Assembly: GCA_015680685.1 (NCBI GenBank)
Contig: MNCI01005895.1
Location: 1,112,285-1,163,799, forward strand
Direction: 5' to 3'
DNA length: 51,515 bases
Origin: Gnetum montanum
Lineage: Eukaryota > Streptophyta > Gnetopsida > Gnetales > Gnetaceae
A program made the position numbers and the translations under genes. Shown here piece after piece: positions 35,201-45,329 of the stretch. The notes beneath the pieces were generated by a model. The model was not told the origin of the DNA, did not search any database, and saw only the letters and a program-made list of their open reading frames with translations. Each line of letters starts with the position of its first letter. The first letter of the stretch is position 1.

Positions 35201-36294
35201 ACTGTTTGTGGAAATGAACGATGTCGCCCTTAGTCTGGGCCAACATGGCACCACGAAGAGTGGGGCTTGCCATGAAAGCCTCCAAGGCAGTACGAGCCAA
35301 AGCAAGCCCATCATCATCTATGCACACTCCTTCTTTATCAAACTGAGGCCTGCAAAGAGATGGCGGTCAAAATATAAACCACTATTAAGCAGTAAGGCAA
35401 AAAGCGACAAATTGAACAACCTTACCTTCCTACTTGGTACACCGTTCCAGGAGGGTTCTGGAACAAATTATGCGCACAAGAAGCTAGGAACAAGGTGTTA
35501 TTAATGCGGTAAGATCCATGTGACAATAAGTCCCACACAAACGATAATGGATGGCTAGATCGAGTTCCTCCAGAGGGACCGTCCTCAATAGTGAGTGGTC
35601 CCTCGTCAATGTCCACCACGAAAGCCACAACGCCATTTGAAGACCCTGATAACATGGTCTCAAGCACGCTCAATGCTAATTGTTCACTTAAATGCAACCA
35701 TATTACCATGTTAAATTTGTCTAAGATGAAGGCAAGGAATTCATAGGCCCCTTCTCTGAACCATACCCCATTGCGATCAATTGTCATATCAGAAACTGGC
35801 TCGTCAGAATCAATCGGACCAAACCATGTCAGAACTCCAACAAGCTCAACCACCAAGAGGAAAGGTTTGGGATCCCTGCATGTATTCAAGAAATAGGGTA
35901 AATAAGCCACGTAAAAATAAATTTCTACCCTAGGGGGCCAACACTTTGAAAAAATTCTAGCATTTAAACTCAACAAGCACGCCGCACGCTGGAAAACTCA
36001 GTGTGCAGATCTTGCATGCTGCACGTTGGAGCATGATCACACCAACCATACACGCTAAGTATAGAAACCTTACGCTATGGAAACATCTACGCTACGCAAT
36101 GAGAAAATCGACAGGAATAATAGGCAAAAACACAAATTTCAACGAAGGGTCAGAGCCTACTTGCACGTCGACCCTGACCATGAGGGAATCTAGGGTCTAG
36201 GCAGACACTAAAGCATTACTTCGCTCTCTTCGATGAAGGTCAAGCTAGGATCCTTCCTCCCTTGGCCTTCTCCTTGCTTGCCATTGCTCATCAT
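32242..36294 (-). pseudogene. Antisense eight-exon gene inside the Tat element, function unknown
   Basis: Minus-strand exons: 36294-36161, 35875-35426, 35349-35078, 34987-33941, 33831-33583, 33496-33293, 33221-32437, 32343-32242. All seven introns have GT-AG ends (several GTAAGT or GTAAGG), every junction is in phase, and the sum is 3,243 nt, exactly 1,081 codons ending in TAG. Exon 1 starts MMSNGKQGEGQG. Exons 2-4 look globular (LVVELVGVLTWFGP, FHLSKEFFLDFFGVP, LENWLGVLKGSKGFP, WAQFLLLGFHGE). Exon 5 is acidic, exon 7 has long coiled coil, exon 8 is a Gly/Pro/Glu tail. Eight in-frame stops (two in exon 1, four in exon 4, two in exon 7) are all explicable by C to T changes, so the gene was intact when the element was younger. 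The middle part faintly recalls plant mobile domain or plant-transposon-associated proteins; I do not claim either. No catalytic motif or signal peptide was seen. Confidence 0.85.
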
Positions 36295-36640
36295 GGTGTT
36301 CACAAGAACCCTGTACGCTGGGGTTTTGTCCCTGCACGCTACGAACCCTGCACGTTGGGGTTTTGTCCCTGGACGCCGCGCTGAATCTCACACGCTGGGG
36401 TTTGAAGCTGCACGCTGGATGCCCTCTGTTGACTCGCTGCACCCTGATTTATGTCACGCTGGTTGCCACTGTCGTGTCGTATTTGCACCTGCCCCTACCT
36501 ATACTACTTGATATTCACCTCAGTATACGCTGCGCTCGGTATATGCTACGCTCAGTTCACGCTGCGCTGGTCTTAGGTTCACGCTACGTTCATGCTCAAA
36601 CTTGATTGTGGCTACCCTGCGGTTCACGCTAACTCCAATT
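35960..36640. repeat. CACGCTG-rich segment upstream of antisense gene
   Basis: Many CACGCTGG, CACGCTG and GCACGTTGG pieces, including CACGCTGGGGTTT repeated near 36310, 36350 and 36390, around exon 1 and into the presumed promoter. The same half-sites fill the LTRs. Confidence 0.7.
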
Positions 36641-36646
36641 TATATA
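36637..36646 (-). promoter_or_regulatory. Candidate TATA box of antisense gene
   Basis: Minus-strand TATATAAATT about 345 bp upstream of the ATG at 36294. The position suits a gene with a long 5' untranslated region. Confidence 0.45.
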
Positions 36647-36945
36647 CTCTACGTTACACACACTAGGGGCACCTTGAAATAATTTATTTAATTAATTTGA
36701 AAATTAACCAAAATACAAAGAATGTGTAAATACATAAGAACAAAGCATAAGTAATGATAATGAATAGAACAAAAACAAAAAAATAATATACTGGGATGAA
36801 CACTACCCATATGCAATATTCTCTTGCAAAGCAACTCCTATTGCCCACACTAAACATTTTAGCGCAAACTCTGTATCTGGCAGTTTCACACTCAATAATG
36901 ATTACAAATCGTACAATCAACCAGACATCATGAACGAACAATTAA
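36647..36945. other. AT-rich spacer, nothing recognised
   Basis: AT-rich. A minus-strand open stretch here is hydrophobic because of T-rich codons and has no other support. Confidence 0.5.
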
Positions 36946-37030
36946 CGGCCCAGTAAGGCCTTAAACTGCCATAATCGGCCTGGTAAGGCCTTAAACTGCC
37001 ATAATCGGCCCAGTAAGGCCCTAAACTACC
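36946..37030 (+). repeat. TAAACT repeat block 2, 30-nt period
   Basis: Three units starting with GGCC at 36947, 36977 and 37007, exact 30-nt period, each GGCC[CT][AG]GTAAGGCC[TC]TAAACT. Confidence 0.92.
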
Positions 37031-37204
37031 ATGTGTCCGGATACGACGATAAGTTACCATCACATACCTTAGTCTAGTTTAGATGCATAAACACATACAT
37101 TACTTGCATTCAAAGATAACCAACCACTTGATTGATGCTACTCACTGTTTGTTGGTAGGAGTAAACAATTATTCTTACCACTGTCTATCAATGGACCGCA
37201 CAGA

Positions 37205-40200
37205 ATGATTACCCGAGAAATCAACATGGAGGCTATTGATTTAGGCTCAATGACAAACGACACTTTTGTGGCATCAAATCAACGAATGCTAGATTGTTTT
37301 GAAATGATGACCAAGACTCTGGACCTAGAAACTGATAGCATCACTGAAGACCCCTTAGTTGAAGTCCCCATTACCATCCCAGATGGCGAAGTTAAAATCC
37401 TGAAACTAAGTACATTGTTAAGCCCGCAACTGGCTAATGACATAACACAAGTGCTTAAGAACAACATAAAAGAATTCGCTTGGTCTTACACTGACATGCC
37501 TAGGTTAGACCCTTGAATATTCCAACACAACATTATACTCAACCCAAAATTAAGACCAGTGAAACAAAAAGCACGTAAGGTTAAACCTGAGGTGGCATTG
37601 ACAGTCTGTAATGAAATCACCAAATTTTATCAGGCTAGTTTCATTTGGGCTGTTGACTATGCTGACTGGGTATCAAACATGGTCATTGTCCCAAAGAAGA
37701 ATGGAAGTATTTGCCTATGCATTGACTTTCAGGACCTCAATGTTGCGACCATAAAAGATGATTTCCCCCTACCTGGCATTGATCAACTAGTTGACTCGAT
37801 CGCTGGACATGCCTTATTATCTTTTATCGATGGCTTTTCAGGATATAACCAAATTCGGATTAACCCTGAGCATCAACTTAAGATGACCTTTATGACACCA
37901 TGGGGTACTTTTTTCTACACAATGATGCCATTCGGTCTCAAGAATGCCGGTGCTACATACCAAAGAGTGATGACATTTATCTTTAGTGATTATATCTTCA
38001 ACTCGCTCAATGACTATGTAGATGATATCGTGGTTAAATCAAAGACATCAGAACAACACGTACAAGATCTTGACTTGGTACTAAAACGTTGTTTAAAATA
38101 TGAGTTGAGACTTAATCCAAAGAAATGTGTCTTTGGAGTCAAGACAGGAAAAATGCTCGGATTCATAGCCTTGGAAGCAGGGATATGAGTAGACCCTGAT
38201 AAAGTTAAGGCTATAACAAACTTAAAACCACCTACCAACCTTACCAAACTTCGCGGGCTACAAGGTAGATTATAGTTCATCAGGCGTTTCATAGAAAAGC
38301 TGACAGATAAGTTGAAACCTATGAACCACTTGTAATGCAAGAACACTCATTTTGAATGGACTTCACAGTGCCAAGAAGCATTTGACAACATTAAAACAAT
38401 ACTTTTTCAACTACCCATAGTTTATCCACCTCGAAATGATAAAACGTTCTACATCTACCTTCCCACTTCAGACTCATCAATTACGTCCATGCTTTGCCAA
38501 AAATGAGATGACGGAACTGAAGTCCCTGTTTATTACTTAAGCCATGCATTAGTAGCCCATGAAAAGAAGTATAATGAGGTGAAAAGGTCATGCTTAGCCC
38601 TTGTCTTTTCCTTAAAGAAATGGTGACATTACCTCTTCCATAACCAAGTCAATATAATCTGCAAGGATAATGTACTCAGAGCCATCACAGGAAACATTTA
38701 CGAGTCGAGTAGAATAGCTCACTGGAAAGCCATGATAGCTGAGTTTGATCTACACTACATAGCACAATCATCAGTTAAAGGTCAAGCCATAACAAATCAA
38801 ATGACTACATCACTAATGCATGATCGAGTAGCAATAGAGCTAGAGTTCCCGGATGAAAATGTGAACGCAATAGACACGGTACTTGACGACTATGATGCCA
38901 TTTTGAACTTTGATAGAGCATCCACCTCTCAAGGGGGAAGTGCTGCCTCCATCATCACCTATCCCTCTAGGGAGATCTGACCCTTTGCTTACTGTTTTGA
39001 CTTCCATTGTACCAACAACATAGTAGAATACAAAAGTCTCCTTAGAGGTCTCATGGCAGCACTAACTTCGGGCATCACACGACTGGTAGTCAGAAGTGAT
39101 TCACAATTAGTTCTAAATCAGGTCACAGACATTTATGGATGCAAAGCACAACACTTGCAACCATACTGTGATTTTACTAAGCACTTACTGAAGCAATTCA
39201 AAAATATAGACGTGCAACATGTTTCCAGAAATGATTACACCATCGCAGATGCACTTGCAATGTTAGCTCTGAACCTATCGCCAAACATGTTCCACACGTT
39301 GCCTAGCTCTATAATCAATTATACTAAACCCATAACTGATAATCCTGATGAATTACTGATTGCATCTATTAGTACAATGTAGGCCGTGGAATGGTACGAC
39401 GACATAAAGTAGTACCTTTTACATGGTGAACCGCCTCAACAGCTAACAAATGCACAAAAGGACGCAGTACGAAAATGTTCTCGACAGTATGCACTAGTAG
39501 GTGACACATTGTGTTGTCGATCCTACGAAGGTATCCTGTAAAGATGCGTTAGTAGCATGGATGGCCAAACCATTGTGGAGCAAGTACACGAAGGACTCTA
39601 CAGAGAGCACATAGCGCCCAAAGCAATGGCAACCAAAATAAGGCGTTTGGGTTATTATTGGCCGCACATGGAGTACGATTGTTTCTCCAAGGCCAAAATG
39701 TGTAGTATCTGTCAAAAAAATAGCAATCTGATACATGTGCCACCAAATGAGCTGCATACAGCGCAAATCACCTGGCCTTTCCAGAAATGTGGGTTAGACA
39801 TTATCGGACCGATAACTCCCCTATCTTCTGTAGGACATAGCTTTATCATAACTACGATAGAATATTTCACAAAATGGGTAGAAGCTATTCCCCTTAGAAA
39901 GACCACATCCAAACACATATGCAACTTCATTCTAGAAAACATTGTGACCCGTTTTGGCATTCCGATGACCGTCATCACTAATAACAAGCCACAGTTTAGC
40001 ATTGCCGAAACTAGAACCTTCTGTGAAAGTCGAGGGATAAAACATTCATTTTCATCCCCATACTACCCTCAGAGAAATGGACAAGCTGAAGCTACAAATA
40101 AGATCATCATCTCAGTACTAAAGAAGATGCTTACACAGAGCAAAAGAAAATGGCATGAATAGCTAGTATACGCACTATGGGCCTATCTCACTATGCATCA

Positions 40201-40630
40201 TACTTCCATAGGTAAAACACCATATAGTCTTATTTACAGTTCAGAAGCTATTTTACCTTTGGATTTGTAGGTACCATCCTTAAGGATTACGCTCTTTGGA
40301 CTCCTCGATGAAGATTAAAACAATGACTTGCGCATTGTTGACTTGGACTCGGTGGAGGAGGAACGCACACGTGCGCTCGATCAGCTTGAATGGTACCAAC
40401 AACAGCAACAATGGCGCCATCAGCACGATATCCATAAACGCTCAATCGAGGAAGGTGACCTTGTACTCAAAGCCGTTCAGGAACTCTCGAACAAATTCTT
40501 AGCCAATTGGGAAGGACCCTACTTGGTCACCAAAGCATTCGATAATGGAGCATTTAAACTAACTGATATGAACAACAATGAACTCGCACATCCAATGAAC
40601 CACTTATACTTGAAACCATTCTATGTTTGA
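37205..40630 (+). pseudogene. Tat pol: RT, RNase H, archaeal-type RNase H, integrase
   Basis: One frame of 1,142 codons from ATG 37205 to TGA 40630, broken by at least 13 stops and no frameshift. RT at about 37620-38190 has YVDD at 38015-38026, FSGYNQI and PFGLKNAGATYQR. RNase H follows (YYLSHALVAHEKKY). A second, archaeal-type RNase H at about 38915-39270 reads CTNNIVEY, VRSDSQLVLNQV and ADALAML, the mark of the Tat lineage. Integrase at about 39560-40630 has the H..H..CSIC zinc finger and a core with GLDIIGP, then NNKPQF where the second catalytic Asp is Asn (codon AAT at 39980-39982), then AEATNK. The C-terminal SH3-like end reads GDLVLKA and NWEGPYLV. It would copy and integrate the element; stops and the Asp to Asn change make it dead. 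Confidence 0.93.
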
Positions 40631-40639
40631 ACATGAACC

Positions 40640-40960
40640 CAGGTATGTGCTCATCCTGGAATCATGACAGTAAACTGATACCACAGCTCATCCTGGAATC
40701 ATGACGGTAAACTGATACCACAGCTCGTCCTGGCGTTATGACGATAAACTGGCACCACAGTTTGTCTGCAATGACGATAAACTAGCGCCCATCCACAATT
40801 TTGTTCGCCAGAGTCCGCTAAGACTATAAACTGGTTTGCCTCTTCACAGTCCGCCAAGACTATAAACTAGTAGTGTACCATTTGCTACGACGATAAACTG
40901 GTACCATCCAACAGGTTATGACATAAAACTAACCCACAATAGTATACTATGACTATAAAC
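40640..40960 (+). repeat. TAAACT repeat block 3, 37-nt period then degenerate
   Basis: Units start TC[AG]TCCTGG at 40651, 40688 and 40725 (37-nt period), each with ATGAC[AG][GA]TAAACTG. Looser copies (GACTATAAACTGG, GACGATAAACTGG) continue to about 40960. The block starts within 10 bp of the integrase stop. Confidence 0.92.
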
Positions 40961-42032
40961 TGGCAGCTTTGTCTCCAGTCTCCTGATCTGTAGCTGCATT
41001 CAGATTTCATCAGAGCCGCTACTGCACTCATCACCAGTTGATCTCAGCAACATTGTTGCCATCCGCACTCAGTGCCTGAAATCTCATTTAGTGCCTTTGT
41101 TTCATCAGTTGCTGTTCAAGTCTAATATTACTTACTCACTCGTGGTTTTCTTGTCTTCTTGGAGTTGTATTTGTAGGATGAAACTCAGAGGTGTTCATAC
41201 GAGAATGCACTTCATCACAAAGGCAAGGTATCAGATTGTGCCTAACACACGTAACCAGATTAATCAAGCCATTCACAAGTAGATTTCCTGTTACCTTTCC
41301 TATCTATTCCTCAACATACTCTAATCAGTCATACCCCAGACACACCTAAGGCATTCCAAAACATTGAGCACACCGTTGCACACTGCAACACTTTTCAGCA
41401 GTTGCAACACACAATGTGGCACTTGAGCAATGAGTACAAGATCAAAACAAAGCTCTTTCGGCAAAAAAAAAGAAAAAAAAAGAAAAAGGGACCCTTGGCA
41501 CTTCCTATACAAGCCCCAGGCGAGAAGGCAATTGTCTTGGAAGCAAGTAGTCATGTCTCAAATGCTCAAGTAACATCTCATTGCATGGCTTTGGCTCTCC
41601 ACCAACAAGTTTCCTCTAAAGCTAAATAGAGGCCCTGTTCCTCCAAAGAACACAAGACATCATCATCGTGGCTTTGGTTATGCCAACAAGTCCTCTTAAA
41701 CATTAAACAAGAGTCTTGTTCCACCAAAGGACGCACACCTCATGTCTTGGTCCCAAGTCTACTAGACGATGGCTACTGACGAGGATCAACATGATCTGTA
41801 CATACATCAGAGCATCCCCCTCACTATGCATAATTCCTTGATTAGTTCCCAATCTCCACAATTTCCATCTCCCCTATCCAGCTACCAACTTCATTTTCCC
41901 AATCCCATGTATTACTGAACACGATGCGATGACATCTGGCCAAGTGTCAAAGGGCTATGTTTCTACGAAGTTGCTTGTGATGTTTTGTACTTCTTTGTCG
42001 ACGCTTCTCGGGTTGATTCCTCCAAGTGTCAA
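40961..42032. other. Tat 3' untranslated region
   Basis: No coding supported. A poly-purine AAAAAAAAAGAAAAAAAAAG stretch lies at about 41465. Two similar lines of text (CCACCAACAAGTTTCCTCT, TGCCAACAAGTCCTCT) suggest a degenerate duplication near 41600-41700. Confidence 0.5.
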
Positions 42033-42042
42033 TGAAGAGGGG
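42033..42042 (+). other. Tat polypurine tract
   Basis: TGAAGAGGGG lies 4 bp before the 3' LTR start, as expected for the plus-strand primer. Confidence 0.65.
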
Positions 42043-42046
42043 TCAA

Positions 42047-43481
42047 TGAAACACCACAAAATTTCTAGCTTAGTACTTCTCCAACAAGAATCAAGCTAAG
42101 TCATGATGCTTCCCACCATGACTGAAGCTTGAAGACCTCACAGACAGCTTCAAACGGAGTCGGACTGAGCAAGAAATGGTTCCTCGGGACCCACAGAAGA
42201 CTACGACGACATCCGAAATCAAACCTGCCATTGTTAGCTCAAAATACTTGGTTTTACTGAGTATGCAGCGTGCATGCCCAGTGTACATGCCTAGCATGCA
42301 CGCCCAGCATGTGACTTTAAAGATTGCCCGAAACAGGCACTCTAGAGCAAGATTGTCACATGGCGTCAACTCTCAAAGATAAAGCAATTGTTAGGCTTCA
42401 TCATGGGCTTAGGAAAATTGGGGTTTGACCTCAAAATCATGCACTTTGGGGTTCACACGCCAAGCATGTACATCCTGTACGCTCGATGTGTACGCCCGGC
42501 GTGCACCATCCACTGTGTAGCACAACGTACATCAGTAGAAGACATCAGCAGAACCATGTTAGATCAAGTCCAAGAATTTCTGCAAGCAGCACTCTCGTGA
42601 CATTCGAGCCCAAATCTGAAGGCTGAATTGGATAGTAGTTTGTAAAAATAAATTCTTCTGTTTTAGTCAAGTCTGTACGCTGAATTCACATGCCAGCATG
42701 TACACGCCGATGTGTAGTAGCAGATGTTGGCATGCAGCACACTGCACACTCATAAAGTTTCATTCTTTGCACCCAAGCAATGCAGCCATTTGTCACCCGA
42801 TCCGAAATTCCAGCATCCCACAACCAATCATCCCACCTCAGAACCGAATTTAATGCCCAAAACTTGTACAAAAATGAGGATTTTTGACCAGATTAGGGTT
42901 CAAAAATCAGAGGAGATCTTGGCAAGAATCTAGGCAATCCACACAGAGAACATTCGCGACATCCACCCTATACGCTGGACTCAGACCTTGCACGCTGAGC
43001 ATATAGCCTCTACGCTGTGCCTGCAATCTAAACTAGCATGCTATCACACCTTTGCATTCACCGGGGCTCTTTGTCCGCCTTGTGTCAGATCCACAACTGC
43101 GTCTAGATCGATGCATTGTAATTTTTATTATCCAATAGTATTGCTNACGTCTAGATCGATGCATTGTAATTTTTATTATCCAATAGTATTGCTGCATTTT
43201 CAACCAAGATTTGTCACAGTTTTTGTTCGCATGCTTTTTATCTCTTGTTTACATTCATGCATGCTTATTTACATTTTTCATACTATTTACTTATAACTCG
43301 ACATATCGCGTGTCAGCATATGTCCAAGGAAATCCTTGTCTGATTCGTGTGTGGACCATCCAAGGTACTCTACCTTTGTCAGTTCCAGCTTGCCCTCAAG
43401 CGAAGGTAGGGTCTTCTGTGGCTTTCTGTAAATCTCTCGACGTATATTTCATTGCAGCCACCGATGATTTCAGACAGTACA
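42047..43481 (+). repeat. 3' LTR of Tat element
   Basis: TGAAACACCA to CAGTACA. It matches 25224-26599 with mostly transitions, a small extra CATGC repeat near 42280-42310, and an artefactual 47-bp duplication at the N of 43146. Confidence 0.93.
43100..43193. other. assembly join: 46-bp duplicate around a single N
   Basis: 43100-43145 equals 43148-43193, with N at 43146. The 5' LTR has this stretch once, which shows the duplicate is not part of the element. Confidence 0.92.
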
Positions 43482-43709
43482 CCGTACACAAACATGTGTT
43501 CAGGTACAATATTTTCTCAAATAAAGATCCGTTCACTTTGAAGCTCCTACTGCGGGCACATGGAAAATATTCTATCTTTGGAGAGGTAAAATTGCCAGAG
43601 TTTCGCTAAGGTTCTAGATCTAGATAGAAAAAAAGGGAGAGCCACCTCTTATTTATAGACTTGGCAGCGCACCGCGATATCGCGTGGGATGTGATATTGT
43701 GTCCCATCA
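43482..43709 (-). repeat. Solo LTR, TGATGAG family, right part
   Basis: Continues the LTR begun at 24910 after the second CCGTA copy, ends CCCATCA at 43709, and is followed by GGGCC (43710-43714), the same as 24905-24909. The minus strand has TATAAATA (43657-43650) with a 12-bp palindrome CGCGATATCGCG (43673-43684) just upstream, shared in decayed form by the copy at 51.0 kb. Confidence 0.88.
43650..43684 (-). promoter_or_regulatory. LTR promoter core: palindrome plus TATA box
   Basis: Minus strand: CGCGATATCGCG, then 15 bp further TATAAATAAGAGG. The matching region at 50995-51060 keeps the TATA and two CGATATCG palindromes. Confidence 0.6.
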
Positions 43710-43714
43710 GGGCC

Positions 43715-44215
43715 ATAGTAAGAATCCATGTTATAATTGTAGTGAATATGACTATAGGTAATGGAAATATGATAAGATAAAAAAGAATGCATATAAGGAT
43801 GAGGAAGTCCAAATTATGCAAGAAGAAGATATACCTAAAACTTCAAGAAAGGTATGTGAGACTAAACCTTTGAAAATTATTGAGCAAAGTCAATTGAATA
43901 GCTATACTTTTGTTGGTAATGTGAATGAAAATAGAGATGCTATAAGGAAGAGTTCATTTAAAACTCATTTTAATGTGTAGGGTTATTCTTTAAATGTCCT
44001 TATTAATGATGAAGCATAAGAAAATGTTGTTTCTTCTAAGGTGGTTAATTCATTACATCTAGATGTCATTTCTCATCCTAGTCCATACAAGATGTATTGG
44101 ATGATGAAAAATCATGATAGATAAACTAAGAAATAGTGTGTTATTGATTATTTAATTGGACGTTTCTAGCATAGGATTCTTTATGATGTATTGCTCATAG
44201 TATAACACCTTTGTG
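43715..44215 (+). pseudogene. Old gypsy element: gag zinc knuckle and protease
   Basis: Right after the insertion the reading NPCYNCSEYDYR is a decayed CCHC knuckle in the frame that the gag left at 24909. From about 43955 the protease reads LNVLINDEA, NVVSSKVVNSLHLDVISHP, YKMYWMM and ILYDVL, matching the Ty3/gypsy pattern (..DSGS.ENVVS...L.L...HP.PY...W). The catalytic D-S-G is lost and several TAG/TAA stops are present. It ends near VSNLG at 44230, before any RT. Confidence 0.78.
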
Positions 44216-45329
44216 TTTCAAACCTAGGATCTTAGGTTTGTTATTTTTTTTCTTATGCTTGGTCTTTTAACATAAGGATATAATTTAATATATTATATTA
44301 ATAATGTATTGTATATTGCTACTAGTTTATACTAGTGTATTCTAATTGTCTCTCTTAAGGTTTGAACCTTTAATCTCTTGTTTACTTACATTGGTTTTTT
44401 ATATTAATACATCATAATGTATATGCCTATAGGCTTGTGTATAATATATCTTGGAACAACCCCTTATGCATTTGTAAGGCTTGACTCTTGGATATCTTGG
44501 TAAGTATACATGTTTTATTATGTATTATGTCTCTTAAGGTTTTAATCTTTAATCTTTCTCTTATTGTATATTTGGAAATTGTTGTAGTAGAAACAAGAAA
44601 GACTTCACCACAAGGGACATCTTTTAATAAAACTCATTTTAGGTGGTTGTTGGTTCCTAGTTTCACCAAGGCACAGATGTCTCCAAATAGCCTCTATTGG
44701 TAAAATGGGCTAATGTGATCAAGTATCCTTAACAATGAAAATATTTCTTAATGAAAATCTATTAACAATGCTAGGCATAGATTTTCTTTCAATGATGGTT
44801 GTATTTGAGTATGATTGTGACTATATATTCTAGTTGTTTCTTAGTTAAGTTACAAAATTTCAACAACAATTCCCATGAGGCCTAATCTTAAATATTACAT
44901 GCTACATATATAAATGAATAAAAGGTTTTATAGAAGGTATTTATGTTTAATTTTGAACTATATGCTAGCTAACTTCTTGAAGAAAATTTACAAAAGCTTT
45001 GCTAGACAGAGTAGGAAATTAAGGAAAATAAGTTATTCAAAAGCTTAGAAATAGGTGAAGAGAACAATATTTCTATGCTAAACTAATTAAAAATTGGCAC
45101 TTGAAACAAGCTACCTTATTTAATCAAAACAACAAAAATAAGCCAAACCTAAGCTTATAGAGAAAATAGCCTATTTCAAAAGTAGCAATCATTCCTATGT
45201 AGCCATTTAATATTAAGCTAGATGTAATAGGAAAAATCATTCAAAAAAAAAAAAAAAATGCTAAGTGACAAAAGCTAAAAGAGATAATGGAACTTGTTCA
45301 AAATTCCATTAAAAATAGTCTTTACAACT
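44216..45329. other. AT-rich DNA, nothing coding recognised
   Basis: A short internal duplication occurs (CTCTTAAGGTTTGAACCTTTA near 44353 and a variant near 44530). RT of the old element is expected here and is absent. Confidence 0.5.

Larger units (their letters stand above)
31487..37158 (+). other. Candidate Ogre-type intron region between protease and RT
   Basis: No sense-strand coding links the protease to RT over 5.7 kb. Ogre elements of the Tat lineage are known to carry an intron at this place. A good acceptor, CTGTTTGTTGGTAG, ends at 37158, after which the RT frame is open. I could not identify a donor in matching phase, so the intron is a hypothesis. The antisense gene lies wholly inside this interval. 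Confidence 0.4.
25224..43481 (+). mobile_element. Tat-lineage Ty3/gypsy element, 18.3 kb, two LTRs
   Basis: Direct LTRs (25224-26599, 42047-43481), CCGTA duplications, primer site at 26605, polypurine tract before 42047. Plus-strand order: gag, proline-rich linker, protease, RT, RNase H, archaeal-type RNase H, integrase. The extra RNase H places it in the Tat lineage (Ogre, Retand, Grande relatives). An eight-exon gene on the opposite strand lies between protease and RT. Gag keeps one frame, linker and protease a second, pol a third, with only point stops, so the internal structure is well preserved. A hand comparison of the first 91 LTR bases gives 8 differences, 7 of them transitions. It is the youngest member of the nest but is inactive. 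Confidence 0.93.
15520..44215 (+). mobile_element. Old Ty3/gypsy element, host of the nested insertions
   Basis: 5' LTR (15520 to about 16346), initiator-Met-type primer site, leader, gag and protease are spread over 28.7 kb because three insertions split them: 16532-21528, 22060-24252 and 24910-43709. RT, integrase and a 3' LTR were not found, so the copy is truncated or deleted after the protease. The gag and PR types suggest a Del/Tekay-like lineage, inferred by eye from motif layout. Confidence 0.75.

Noticed and set aside
32470-35504. Plus-strand open frames of 60-150 codons at 32.4-35.5 kb
   Set aside because: They are the reverse of the antisense exons and lack motifs; codon pattern, splice sites and phase support the minus strand.
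36684-36941. A small membrane protein on the minus strand
   Set aside because: Hydrophobicity comes from a T-rich stretch; there is no start context, homologue or neighbour to support it.
26749-40960. Regular short repeats (26, 30 and 37 nt) as CRISPR-like arrays
   Set aside because: Units are contiguous, with no unique spacers, and lie inside an LTR retrotransposon of a plant; they are tandem repeats.
41402-41629. A lysine-rich 75-codon protein
   Set aside because: It rests on an A/G-rich run in the Tat 3' untranslated region.
44216-45329. Remnant RT of the old gypsy element after its protease
   Set aside because: I searched the frames for FSGYxQI, YxDD and IDFR-type motifs and saw none.
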